NCBI GenBank assembly: GCA_028719205.1
Contig: JAQUKH010000004.1
Span: 1-12,425 of the forward strand
Reading direction: 5' to 3'
Source: a bacterium
Lineage (GTDB): Bacteria > JACRDZ01 > JAQUKH01
Length of the DNA: 12,425 nt
Made by a program: the position numbers and the translations under genes. Shown here one piece after another: positions 1 through 7,323 of this stretch. The number at the start of each line of letters is the position of its first letter. Position 1 is the first letter of the stretch. Under the pieces are notes generated by a model. That model was given only the letters and a program-made list of their open reading frames with translations. It was not told the DNA's origin and did no database searches.

Positions 1-124
1 CAAATCCGCCTACCGACAACACTTTTGTTATCGCGCTTGTCAATGTTGTCTTTCCATGATCTACATGCCCTATTGTCCCTATATTTACATGCGGCTTCTT
101 TCTATCAAATTTTTCTTTAGCCAT
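1..124 (-). CDS. tuf: Elongation factor Tu, N-terminal 41 residues (truncated by window edge)
   Basis: EF-Tu is the GTPase that carries aminoacyl-tRNA to the ribosomal A site. Only the first 41 residues are here; the gene continues past position 1. The fragment starts [20 protein letters not shown] and carries the complete P-loop (G1) GHVDHGKT at residues 19-26, with the [19 protein letters not shown] context typical of EF-Tu rather than EF-G, IF2 or SelB. The ATG at 124-122 is preceded by a strong SD, AGGAGG (about 130-135), 5 nt upstream. The fusA stop lies 18 nt upstream, so tuf is the distal gene of the str operon and is probably co-transcribed with fusA. Identity is near certain. It cannot be seen whether the rest is intact or whether a second tuf copy exists elsewhere. 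Confidence 0.96.
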   Translation of the reverse strand, partial: MAKEKFDRKKPHVNIGTIGHVDHGKTTLTSAITKVLSVGGF

Positions 125-142
125 GACATCCTCCTATTTTAC

Positions 143-2230
143 TTATTTACTTCCTTGAACCTTTTCAATCAACTGATCTGCAATCGGTTTTGGCAGATCC
201 GCATATTGTGAAAACTGCATTGTATAAGTCGCCCTGCCCTGGGTAAGAGACCTCAAGGTAGTCGCATATCCAAAAATCGCTGACAAAGGAACGGTTCCTT
301 TTATTATCTGCGCGTTTGCCTTAATAGTAACACCTTCTATTTTTCCTCTACGGCTGCTAAGGTCACCAATAACATCTCCCATAAATTCTTCAGGGGTTAC
401 TATTTCAATTTCCATAATTGGTTCCATTAAAACAGGTGACGCAAGCTTAGCGCAACTTTTAAACGCCATAGAGGCCGCTATTTTAAAAGCTATTTCTGAA
501 GAATCCACATCATGGTAAGATCCATCAAGGAGAGTAGCCTTAATTCCAACCACCGGATAACCGGCCAAAACACCGCCATCCATAGCTTCCTGAATACCTT
601 TTTCTATAGGGTTTATAAACTCTTTTGGTATTGATCCACCTACAACTTTATTAACAAATTCAAGCCGTTTTTCTTTTGTACTTATCGGCTCTATCTTTAA
701 AACTACATGTCCGTATTGGCCGCGACCTCCAGTTTGCCTTATATATTTGCCTTCTGCTTCAGCCTCTTTTTTAATTGTCTCTCTATAAGCTACCTGAGGT
801 TTCCCGACATTCGCCCCTACATTAAATTCACGAAGCATCCTGTCAACTAAAATCTCAAGATGTAATTCACCCATTCCGGAAATAATCGTCTGCCCTGTTT
901 CTTCATTTACACTAACTCTAAATGTCGGATCTTCTTCTGCCAATTTAAATAACGATTCTCCCAGTTTTTTCTGATCAATTTTCGTTTTTGGCTCAATGGC
1001 AATCGATATAACCGGCTCAGGGAAAATCATTTCCTCCAAGATCACGGGTTTATCTTCCAGACACAGCGTATCACCTGTGGTCGTATATTTTAAACCGACA
1101 GATGCAACGATATCTCCCGCATAACATTCTTCTATTTCCTGCCTTTTATTCGCATGCATCTGCAATAAACGGCCGATACGTTCTCTCTTTTCAGCTCTTG
1201 AATTATAAACATAGGATCCCGCGCTTAATTTTCCTGAATATACGCGAAAATATGTCAACCTGCCAACAAAAGGATCAGTCATTATCTTAAACGCTAAAGC
1301 GCTAAAAGGTTCATTTTCATCAGCATGACGTTCTATTTCATTGCCAGTAGAAGAATCTTTACCTTTTATCGATGGTATATCCAAAGGACTTGGAAGATAA
1401 TCTACAACAGCATCCAAAAGAGCCTGCACGCCTTTATTCTTTAATGAAGCCCCACACAAAACAGGATAAATCTTAATTGCAACAGTAGCCCGTCTTATTG
1501 CGTCAGCCAATTCAACGTTTGTAACAGGAACACCATTAACAAATTTTTCCATTAACGCTTCATCCACTTCACTAACAGCTTCAACTAGTTTTTCACGATT
1601 TTTTAAAGCTTCTTCTTTTAAATTTTCAGGAATATCCTCAATTTCAAAATCTTTATTGCTATCTTCACTAACCCATGCTATTTTCTTCATCTTAACTAAA
1701 TCTATTGCTCCGGTAAACTCATCCTCTTTCCCTATCGGGATTTGAATAGGTTGGGCATTTGCACCCAATTTTTCCTTCATTTCTTTAATACAATTCCAGA
1801 AATCAGATCCCCTGCGGTCCATTTTATTTATAAATGCTATCCTTGGCACATTATATTTATCTGCCTGGCGCCATACAGTTTCTGACTGAGGCTCAACTCC
1901 GCCTACCGCGCAAAACACAGCGATCGCGCCGTCTAAAACTCTCAAAGAACGCTCAACTTCTATTGTAAAATCCACATGTCCCGGAGTATCAATTAAATTT
2001 AAACGATTATTTCGCCAACTACAAGTAGTCGCGGCTGACGTAATTGTTATTCCTCTTTCTTTTTCCTGAACCATCCAATCCATTTCAGTCGCACCATCGT
2101 GAACTTCCCCTATCTTATGGATTTTTCCCGAATAAAATAGAATACGTTCCGTAGTCGTAGTCTTACCAGCGTCAATATGTGCCATAACGCCAAAATTTCT
2201 AGTCATTGCTAAGGGGACCGCTCGTCCCAT
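143..2230 (-). CDS. fusA: Elongation factor G (EF-G), translocation GTPase
   Basis: EF-G catalyses GTP-dependent tRNA-mRNA translocation on the ribosome. The 695-residue product is normal length for the family. Numbering from the chosen start, the G domain has G1 AHIDAGKT (17-24), RGITI (59-63, switch I), DTPGH (81-85), NKMD (135-138) and GAS (260-262). Domain II follows at roughly 300-400, then GMGELHLEI (452-460) in domain III. Domain IV has the [10 protein letters not shown] motif (499-508) and His573 in SYHDVDSS at the tip that enters the decoding site. Domain V occupies the C-terminus. The longest reading frame begins at a TTG at 2248, but that codon overlaps an excellent SD (AAGGAGGT, 2238-2245), which sits 7 nt before the ATG at 2230. 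I therefore start there, giving [20 protein letters not shown]. The gene lies 143 nt after rpsG and 18 nt before tuf. The motifs are those of an ordinary translocation-competent EF-G, with no missing key residue. Confidence 0.97.
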   Translation of the reverse strand: MGRAVPLAMTRNFGVMAHIDAGKTTTTERILFYSGKIHKIGEVHDGATEMDWMVQEKERGITITSAATTCSWRNNRLNLIDTPGHVDFTIEVERSLRVLDGAIAVFCAVGGVEPQSETVWRQADKYNVPRIAFINKMDRRGSDFWNCIKEMKEKLGANAQPIQIPIGKEDEFTGAIDLVKMKKIAWVSEDSNKDFEIEDIPENLKEEALKNREKLVEAVSEVDEALMEKFVNGVPVTNVELADAIRRATVAIKIYPVLCGASLKNKGVQALLDAVVDYLPSPLDIPSIKGKDSSTGNEIERHADENEPFSALAFKIMTDPFVGRLTYFRVYSGKLSAGSYVYNSRAEKRERIGRLLQMHANKRQEIEECYAGDIVASVGLKYTTTGDTLCLEDKPVILEEMIFPEPVISIAIEPKTKIDQKKLGESLFKLAEEDPTFRVSVNEETGQTIISGMGELHLEILVDRMLREFNVGANVGKPQVAYRETIKKEAEAEGKYIRQTGGRGQYGHVVLKIEPISTKEKRLEFVNKVVGGSIPKEFINPIEKGIQEAMDGGVLAGYPVVGIKATLLDGSYHDVDSSEIAFKIAASMAFKSCAKLASPVLMEPIMEIEIVTPEEFMGDVIGDLSSRRGKIEGVTIKANAQIIKGTVPLSAIFGYATTLRSLTQGRATYTMQFSQYADLPKPIADQLIEKVQGSK

Positions 2231-2373
2231 AAAAGTAACCTCCTTCAAATTAATTACAATTAATAAGTTTTAAGCAAGCATCTAATTATTTGAAAGAGTT
2301 AGGTTTTCCTTTTCTCCTCCTATTTAATTCCATGTTTATAGCTTAAAACTAACAACTTATAACTATATTAAAA
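2231..2373 (-). other. rpsG-fusA intergenic leader with inverted repeats
   Basis: This 143-nt AT-rich gap is the longest in the window and lies inside what should be one operon. On the transcribed strand it holds a perfect 10-nt inverted repeat, AGTTTTAAGC (2350-2341) with GCTTAAAACT (2275-2266), enclosing a 65-nt loop. Next comes a near-palindrome, ATTAATTGTAATTAAT (2264-2249), and then the fusA SD. The loop contains an SD-like AGGAGGAG (2321-2314) with no start codon at a suitable distance, and a 15-codon frame (2333-2286) that lacks an SD. I see no U-tract terminator and no convincing promoter: a TATAAA at 2340-2335 has no good -35. The gap may be a structured leader controlling EF-G and EF-Tu, an RNA-processing site, or AT-rich spacer. 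The sequence alone does not decide between these. Confidence 0.5.
2238..2245 (-). promoter_or_regulatory. fusA Shine-Dalgarno site that decides the start
   Basis: The minus strand reads AAGGAGGT here, almost fully complementary to the 16S 3' end, 7 nt before the ATG at 2230-2228. The only longer in-frame start, TTG at 2248, lies on the upstream edge of this SD and has no SD of its own, so the extension is very unlikely to be translated. Confidence 0.9.
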
Positions 2374-2844
2374 CTACCATCTATAATGCGCAAAAGCTTT
2401 ATTAGCTTCAGCCATCTTATGAGTGTCTTCTTTTTTCTTTACTGAACCACCCTGTTTTTTACTCGCATCAATTATTTCAGAAGCTAAATTATGCGCCATT
2501 GTTTTTTCTTTTCTATCGCGCGAATAACCTATCATCCAACGGGTCGCTAAAGCTATTCTCCTGTCAGGATTAACTTCAACAGGAACCTGATAAGTTGAAC
2601 CTCCTACCCGCCTCGATTTTACCTCAACATAAGGCTTAACATTATCCAGCGCTCTATTAAAAACATCCATCGGATTTTCTTTTGTAATTTCTTCCACCCG
2701 CTCCATCGCGCTATAAAAAATTCCTTCCGCTGTACTCTTCTTCCCCGTGACCATAAGTTTATTTATAAACTTATTAATTGCATCACTATTAAATTTTGCA
2801 TCAAAATCTATTCTTTTTGTAATTACAATCTTTTTCCTTGACAT
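2374..2844 (-). CDS. rpsG: 30S ribosomal protein S7 (uS7)
   Basis: S7 nucleates assembly of the 30S head by binding the 3' major domain of 16S rRNA, and it lines the E site. The product has 156 residues, the usual bacterial length. It shows family blocks throughout: the KLMVTGKKSTAE segment (29-40), the beta-hairpin region KSRRVGGSTYQVPVEV (76-91), RRIALATRWM (95-104), and the C-terminus MAEANKAFAHYRW ending in the conserved Trp156. The ATG at 2844 has an SD AGGAG (2850-2854) 5 nt upstream, lying wholly inside the 11-nt gap after the rpsL stop, so coupled translation with rpsL is likely. In E. coli S7 autoregulates by binding a roughly 100-nt rpsL-rpsG spacer. That spacer is absent here, so feedback must act elsewhere or by another route (inference). 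The stop is TAG. Confidence 0.97.
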   Translation of the reverse strand: MSRKKIVITKRIDFDAKFNSDAINKFINKLMVTGKKSTAEGIFYSAMERVEEITKENPMDVFNRALDNVKPYVEVKSRRVGGSTYQVPVEVNPDRRIALATRWMIGYSRDRKEKTMAHNLASEIIDASKKQGGSVKKKEDTHKMAEANKAFAHYRW

Positions 2845-2855
2845 TATATCTCCTG

Positions 2856-3239
2856 TTACTTACTTTCTACTTTTGGCCTTTTTGCGCCATATTTTGACCG
2901 ACTTTGTTTTCTACCCTGAACACCCATAGAATCCAATACACCACGCACAATATGATACCTTACGCCCGGCAGATCCTTAACCCTTCCGCCCCGGATTAAA
3001 ACAATTGAATGCTCCTGTAAATTATGCCCTATTCCCGGGATATAAGTAGTTGCCTCTATTCCATTAGTTAATCTGACTTTTGCAACCTTTCTTAAGGCCG
3101 AATTAGGTTTTTTAGGAGTAGTCGTATATACCCTTATACAAACCCCTCGTTTTTGAGGACATTCCTGTAATGCTGGAGATGAACTTTTCCAAGCAAGTTT
3201 TTTTCTTCCACTTCTTATTAATTGATTAATTGTCGGCAT
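2856..3239 (-). CDS. rpsL: 30S ribosomal protein S12 (uS12)
   Basis: S12 sits at the 30S decoding centre and influences accuracy. The 127-residue product matches the family from [14 protein letters not shown] to the basic tail [15 protein letters not shown]. Conserved blocks are CPQKRGVC (27-34), [19 protein letters not shown] (39-57), GHNLQEHS (71-78) and [13 protein letters not shown] (84-96). Lys43 and Lys88, the classic streptomycin-resistance positions, are both Lys. Asp89, the RimO methylthiolation site in E. coli, is present in its usual context. The ATG at 3239 is preceded by an SD AAAAGGA (3250-3244). The gene lies 40 nt after rpoC and 11 nt before rpsG, so it appears to be transcribed with the polymerase genes, with no separate promoter seen. 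Identity is certain. Confidence 0.98.
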   Translation of the reverse strand: MPTINQLIRSGRKKLAWKSSSPALQECPQKRGVCIRVYTTTPKKPNSALRKVAKVRLTNGIEATTYIPGIGHNLQEHSIVLIRGGRVKDLPGVRYHIVRGVLDSMGVQGRKQSRSKYGAKRPKVESK

Positions 3240-3253
3240 ATATTCCTTTTATT

Positions 3254-3277
3254 AAATCTTAACTTTAGTTAAAATTT
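3254..3277 (-). other. Small hairpin between rpoC and rpsL
   Basis: In the 40-nt rpoC-rpsL gap the transcribed strand reads AAATTTTAAC, TAAA, GTTAAGATTT. This is a 10-bp stem (one G-U pair) closing a 4-nt loop. It starts 2 nt after the rpoC stop codon and ends just before the rpsL SD. No U-tract follows, so it is not an intrinsic terminator. It could mark an RNA-processing or stability site or modulate rpsL translation. Being almost all A-U it may also be chance in AT-rich DNA. Confidence 0.4.
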
Positions 3278-3279
3278 GA

Positions 3280-6200
3280 TTATTCACTTTTTAATTGAAC
3301 TTCCGGTTCAATCTTTTCAACATCTTTTCTATATCTGTCCATTCCAGTCCCAGCTGGAATCAAATGACCAATAACCACATTCTCTTTTAATCCTCTTAAA
3401 AAATCACATTTTCCTGATACTGCGGCTTCTGTTAAAACACGGGTAGTCTCCTGGAACGAGGCCGCGGAAATAAAACTTTCTGTTCTTAAACTTGCTTTTG
3501 TAATACCCAAGAGTATCGGCATCGCCGTAGCAGGACTACCACCTGCAGCCATAACTCGTTCATTTTCTTCTTTAAACTCAACCTTATCAATCTCTTCACG
3601 GGATAAAAATATTGTATCTCCTGATTCATCTATTTTTACCTTTCTAAGCATCTGCCTTACAATAATTTCTATATGTTTATCATTAATATTTACACCCTGT
3701 AAACGATAAACCTCCTGAACTTCATCTACTAAATATCTTTGCAATGCCTCCACACCTTTTACCCGCAAAATATCATGGAGATTAAGAGACCCATCCATCA
3801 ACTGTTCTCCTGCTCTGACTTTATCACCTTCACGAACAGTAAGATGCTTACCCTGCGCGATCAAATATTCCTTTTCCATATTTGTTTCTTCATTATAAAC
3901 AATTATCTTTCTTAACCCCTTAGCTATACCGGCAAATCTCACAATTCCATCAATCTCCGATATTATAGCATACTCTTTCGGACGGCGCGCCTCAAATAAT
4001 TCAGCAACTCTAGGCAATCCACCTGTAATATCCTTAGTTTTAGTAGTCTCGCGCGGAATCTTTGCTAAAATATCGCCTGCCGCAATAGTATCACCATTAT
4101 TCACAGCCAGATGGGCTTTGATAGGCATAGAATAGCGGGCCAACGCCTCACCGGATTTATCAGTTATAATTATCTGGGGTTGCAAGGTTTCTTCTTTATG
4201 TTCAACAATCAGCCTTTCCTTCAAACCGGAATCCCTGTCCAATTCCTCGCGCATTGTAACGCCTTCTTTTATATCTTTAAAAACTACTTTACCTGTATGC
4301 TCATTCAATATTAAAATATTATATGAATCCCACTGTGCTAATATATCGCCTTCTTTTACTTTAGCGCCTTCCTTTATCAACAATTCCGCACCATAATAAA
4401 CTGTGTGTCTCTCTGTTTCTCTTCCTGCCTCATTGCTTACCGAAATCTCTCCCTGACGGCTAAGCACAACCGTTATACCATTGGACTTTGCGATAGCTCT
4501 CATATCATGGAAATTAACAATTCCCTGATTTTTGGCTTCAATCCGAGATTGTTCAACTACCCGGCTTGCTGTACCACCGATATGAAATGTTCTCATTGTC
4601 AACTGCGTTCCAGGCTCTCCAATACTCTGAGCCGCTATAACACCAACCGCCTCTCCCAAATCTACTAACCTGCCGTTGGCTAAATTTCTTCCATAACATT
4701 TCGCGCATACCCCTCTTTTGGCTTCACAAGTTAAAACAGACCGAATTCGTATGCGTTCAATTCCGCTCTTCTCTATTTTTGCGGCTGAAACCTCATTTAC
4801 TTCTTCACCCGCACTCACAATCAATTCATCAGAAATAGGATCCACGATATTGTCCAAGGCAACCCTTCCCAAAACGCGGTCTCCCAATTTTTCTATAACT
4901 TCTCCAGCTTCTTTTATTGCTTCGATTTTAATACCATTCGCCGTACCACAATCTTCTTCGATTATAATAGCATCCTGCGCCACATCAACCAAACGCCTTG
5001 TTAAATATCCCGAATCAGCTGTTTTCAACGCGGTATCAGCTAAACCTTTTCTACCTCCATGAGTAGAAATAAAATATTCCAAAACTGTTAATCCTTCACG
5101 GAAATTTGCCATAATTGGTGATTCTATGATCTCTCCGGACGGTTTAGCCATAAGGCCTCTCATTCCGGCTAACTGCCTGATCTGCTGCTTACTACCACGG
5201 GAACCTGACTCGCTCATCATAAAAATAGAGTTAAACTTACCTTTAACGTCGATCTCTTCCCGTAATTCAGTAAATAACTTGTCCGTTATTTCGTCACCGG
5301 CATGCGTCCATGTATCTATTACCTTATTATGTCTCTCTCCCTCAGTGATAACACCTTTTCTATATTGATTTTCCAAAACCTGAACCTTTGCTATTGACTT
5401 GTCCAATATCTTTCTCTTTTCCTTAGGTATTATCATATCATCAATCGAGATCGAAATACCTGCTAATGTAGCATGCTCAAATCCTATACTTTTCAATCTA
5501 TCCAAGAGAAGAACCGTTGGTTCCTGTCCAAGTTTATAATAACATTGAGTTACTAGTTTTACTAATAGCCCTTTGTCCATACTTCTATTAACAAACCTTA
5601 ATTCATCCGGCAGCAACTGATTAAAAATAACGCGGCCTGTTGTTGTTTCCAAAAGCTTTCCGTTCATTCTAACCTTTATTTTTGCATGCAAACCAAGCTC
5701 TTTGGATTCATAAGCAAAAACCACCTCGTCCGGATTAGAAAAAATATGGCCTTCACCTTTTTCTCCAAATTTAGGAGATGTCAAGTAAAAACAACCTAAA
5801 ACCATGTCCTGTGTCGGAGTTGTGATCGGTTTACCATTTGATGGAGACAGAATATTATTAGTCACCATAAGTAAAACCTTCGACTCTATTTGAGCCTCGA
5901 CAGATAACGGAACATGAACTGCCATCTGGTCACCATCAAAATCCGCATTAAATGCCGCACAAACAAGCGGGTGGATCTGAATAGCCTTTCCGTCAACTAA
6001 AACCGGCTCAAAACCTTGTATTCCTAAACGATGAAGTGTAGGCGCGCGGTTTAAAAGAATTGTATGTCCTTTAACAACATCCTCTAAAATATCCCAGACT
6101 TCCGGCCGAACATCCTCAACCATTTTCTTTGCGCTCTTAATTGTATGCGTAAATCCTTTTTCATCTAATTTTTTTATAATAAACGGCTTGAATAATTCCA

Positions 6201-7317
6201 AAGCCATTTTCTTCGGCAACCCACACTGGTGCAGTTTCAATTCCGGACCAACTACTATTACTGAACGGCCGGAATAATCCACCCTCTTACCTAATAAATT
6301 CTGGCGAAATCTACCTTGTTTTCCGCGAAGCATACTGCTTAAAGATTTTAACGGCCTTTTCCCAGGACCTTTTACCGCCTGCCCGCGCCGACCATTATCA
6401 AAAAGCGCGTCTACTGCCTCCTGAAGCATCCTTTTTTCATTCCGTATAATAACATCAGGAGCCCTTAATTCAATAAGTTTTTTTAATCTGTTATTACGAT
6501 TAATAACTCTTCTGTATAGATCATTCAAATCTGATGTTGCAAACCGTCCGCCATCTAACGGAACCAAAGGCCTGAGTTCCGCAGGAAGCACAGGAACAAT
6601 ATCCATGATCATCCATTCCGGCAGATTACCCGATTTTCTAAAAGCCTCCACAACATTTAATCTTTTAATTATCTTTTTCTTCTTTAAAACTGAAGCTTCT
6701 TTTGATTCAAGCCTCAATTCCTCACTCATTTTTTTGACATCTATCTCTCTTAATAGGATCCTTATTCCTTCCGCACCCATTTTTGCGGAAAATGAGTTAT
6801 CTCCAAATTTTTCGCGGGCCTTACGATACTCTTCTTCATTCAATAGTTGTTTTTTATGAAAATTCGTCTTTCCCGGATCTATAACTATATAATCTTCATA
6901 ATATAAAATTCTCTCAAGGGACGATAATGATATATCCAACAGATAACCTATTCTGCTTGGAGTCCCCTTAAAAAACCATATATGAGAAACTGGTGTAGCT
7001 AATTCAATATGCCCCATTCTTTCGCGGCGTACTTTAGCCTGTGTAATTTCAACTCCGCACCTGTCACAAATAACACCTTTATGTTTTATTCCTTTGTACT
7101 TTCCACAATTACAAACCCAATCTTTTACAGGCCCAAAAATCTTTTCACAAAACAAACCATCTTTTTCGGGCTTAAATGTCCTGTAATTAATCGTCTCAGG
7201 TTTTTTTACCTCACCATGCGACCAGGAAATTACCATTTCGGGAGAAGCTAAACTAATTCTAATAGAATTAAAATCTTTTTTCTCTTCGCCTTTTAACTTT
7301 TTTATTAAATCTTGCAT
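3280..7317 (-). CDS. rpoC: DNA-directed RNA polymerase beta' subunit
   Basis: Beta' forms one half of the RNA polymerase active-site cleft and binds sigma. The product has 1345 residues. The N-terminal zinc ribbon uses Cys69, Cys71, Cys84 and Cys87. The catalytic loop [10 protein letters not shown] (457-466) supplies the Mg2+-binding Asp459, Asp461 and Asp463. The bridge helix covers about 742-780, including [20 protein letters not shown]. The second zinc site is Cys790, Cys864, Cys871 and Cys874. The trigger loop begins at [20 protein letters not shown] (888-907). It is interrupted after TFHIGG by an insertion of roughly 175 residues (about 917-1095), laid out like the SI3 sandwich-barrel insertion of Gram-negative enzymes, before [20 protein letters not shown]. 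The end, from [20 protein letters not shown] onward, is canonical, but the tail after PAGTG is shorter than in E. coli. The start ATG at 7317 lies 6 nt beyond the second of two tandem rpoB stop codons. Its SD is weak (AAGAAG inside the last rpoB codons), which suggests translation coupled to rpoB. Confidence 0.98.
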   Translation of the reverse strand: MQDLIKKLKGEEKKDFNSIRISLASPEMVISWSHGEVKKPETINYRTFKPEKDGLFCEKIFGPVKDWVCNCGKYKGIKHKGVICDRCGVEITQAKVRRERMGHIELATPVSHIWFFKGTPSRIGYLLDISLSSLERILYYEDYIVIDPGKTNFHKKQLLNEEEYRKAREKFGDNSFSAKMGAEGIRILLREIDVKKMSEELRLESKEASVLKKKKIIKRLNVVEAFRKSGNLPEWMIMDIVPVLPAELRPLVPLDGGRFATSDLNDLYRRVINRNNRLKKLIELRAPDVIIRNEKRMLQEAVDALFDNGRRGQAVKGPGKRPLKSLSSMLRGKQGRFRQNLLGKRVDYSGRSVIVVGPELKLHQCGLPKKMALELFKPFIIKKLDEKGFTHTIKSAKKMVEDVRPEVWDILEDVVKGHTILLNRAPTLHRLGIQGFEPVLVDGKAIQIHPLVCAAFNADFDGDQMAVHVPLSVEAQIESKVLLMVTNNILSPSNGKPITTPTQDMVLGCFYLTSPKFGEKGEGHIFSNPDEVVFAYESKELGLHAKIKVRMNGKLLETTTGRVIFNQLLPDELRFVNRSMDKGLLVKLVTQCYYKLGQEPTVLLLDRLKSIGFEHATLAGISISIDDMIIPKEKRKILDKSIAKVQVLENQYRKGVITEGERHNKVIDTWTHAGDEITDKLFTELREEIDVKGKFNSIFMMSESGSRGSKQQIRQLAGMRGLMAKPSGEIIESPIMANFREGLTVLEYFISTHGGRKGLADTALKTADSGYLTRRLVDVAQDAIIIEEDCGTANGIKIEAIKEAGEVIEKLGDRVLGRVALDNIVDPISDELIVSAGEEVNEVSAAKIEKSGIERIRIRSVLTCEAKRGVCAKCYGRNLANGRLVDLGEAVGVIAAQSIGEPGTQLTMRTFHIGGTASRVVEQSRIEAKNQGIVNFHDMRAIAKSNGITVVLSRQGEISVSNEAGRETERHTVYYGAELLIKEGAKVKEGDILAQWDSYNILILNEHTGKVVFKDIKEGVTMREELDRDSGLKERLIVEHKEETLQPQIIITDKSGEALARYSMPIKAHLAVNNGDTIAAGDILAKIPRETTKTKDITGGLPRVAELFEARRPKEYAIISEIDGIVRFAGIAKGLRKIIVYNEETNMEKEYLIAQGKHLTVREGDKVRAGEQLMDGSLNLHDILRVKGVEALQRYLVDEVQEVYRLQGVNINDKHIEIIVRQMLRKVKIDESGDTIFLSREEIDKVEFKEENERVMAAGGSPATAMPILLGITKASLRTESFISAASFQETTRVLTEAAVSGKCDFLRGLKENVVIGHLIPAGTGMDRYRKDVEKIEPEVQLKSE

Positions 7318-7323
7318 AATTTA

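Noticed and set aside
2335-2340. TATAAA as a possible -10 box for a fusA promoter
   Set aside because: At 16-18 nt upstream only about 3 of 6 bases match TTGACA. In such AT-rich sequence this is expected by chance.
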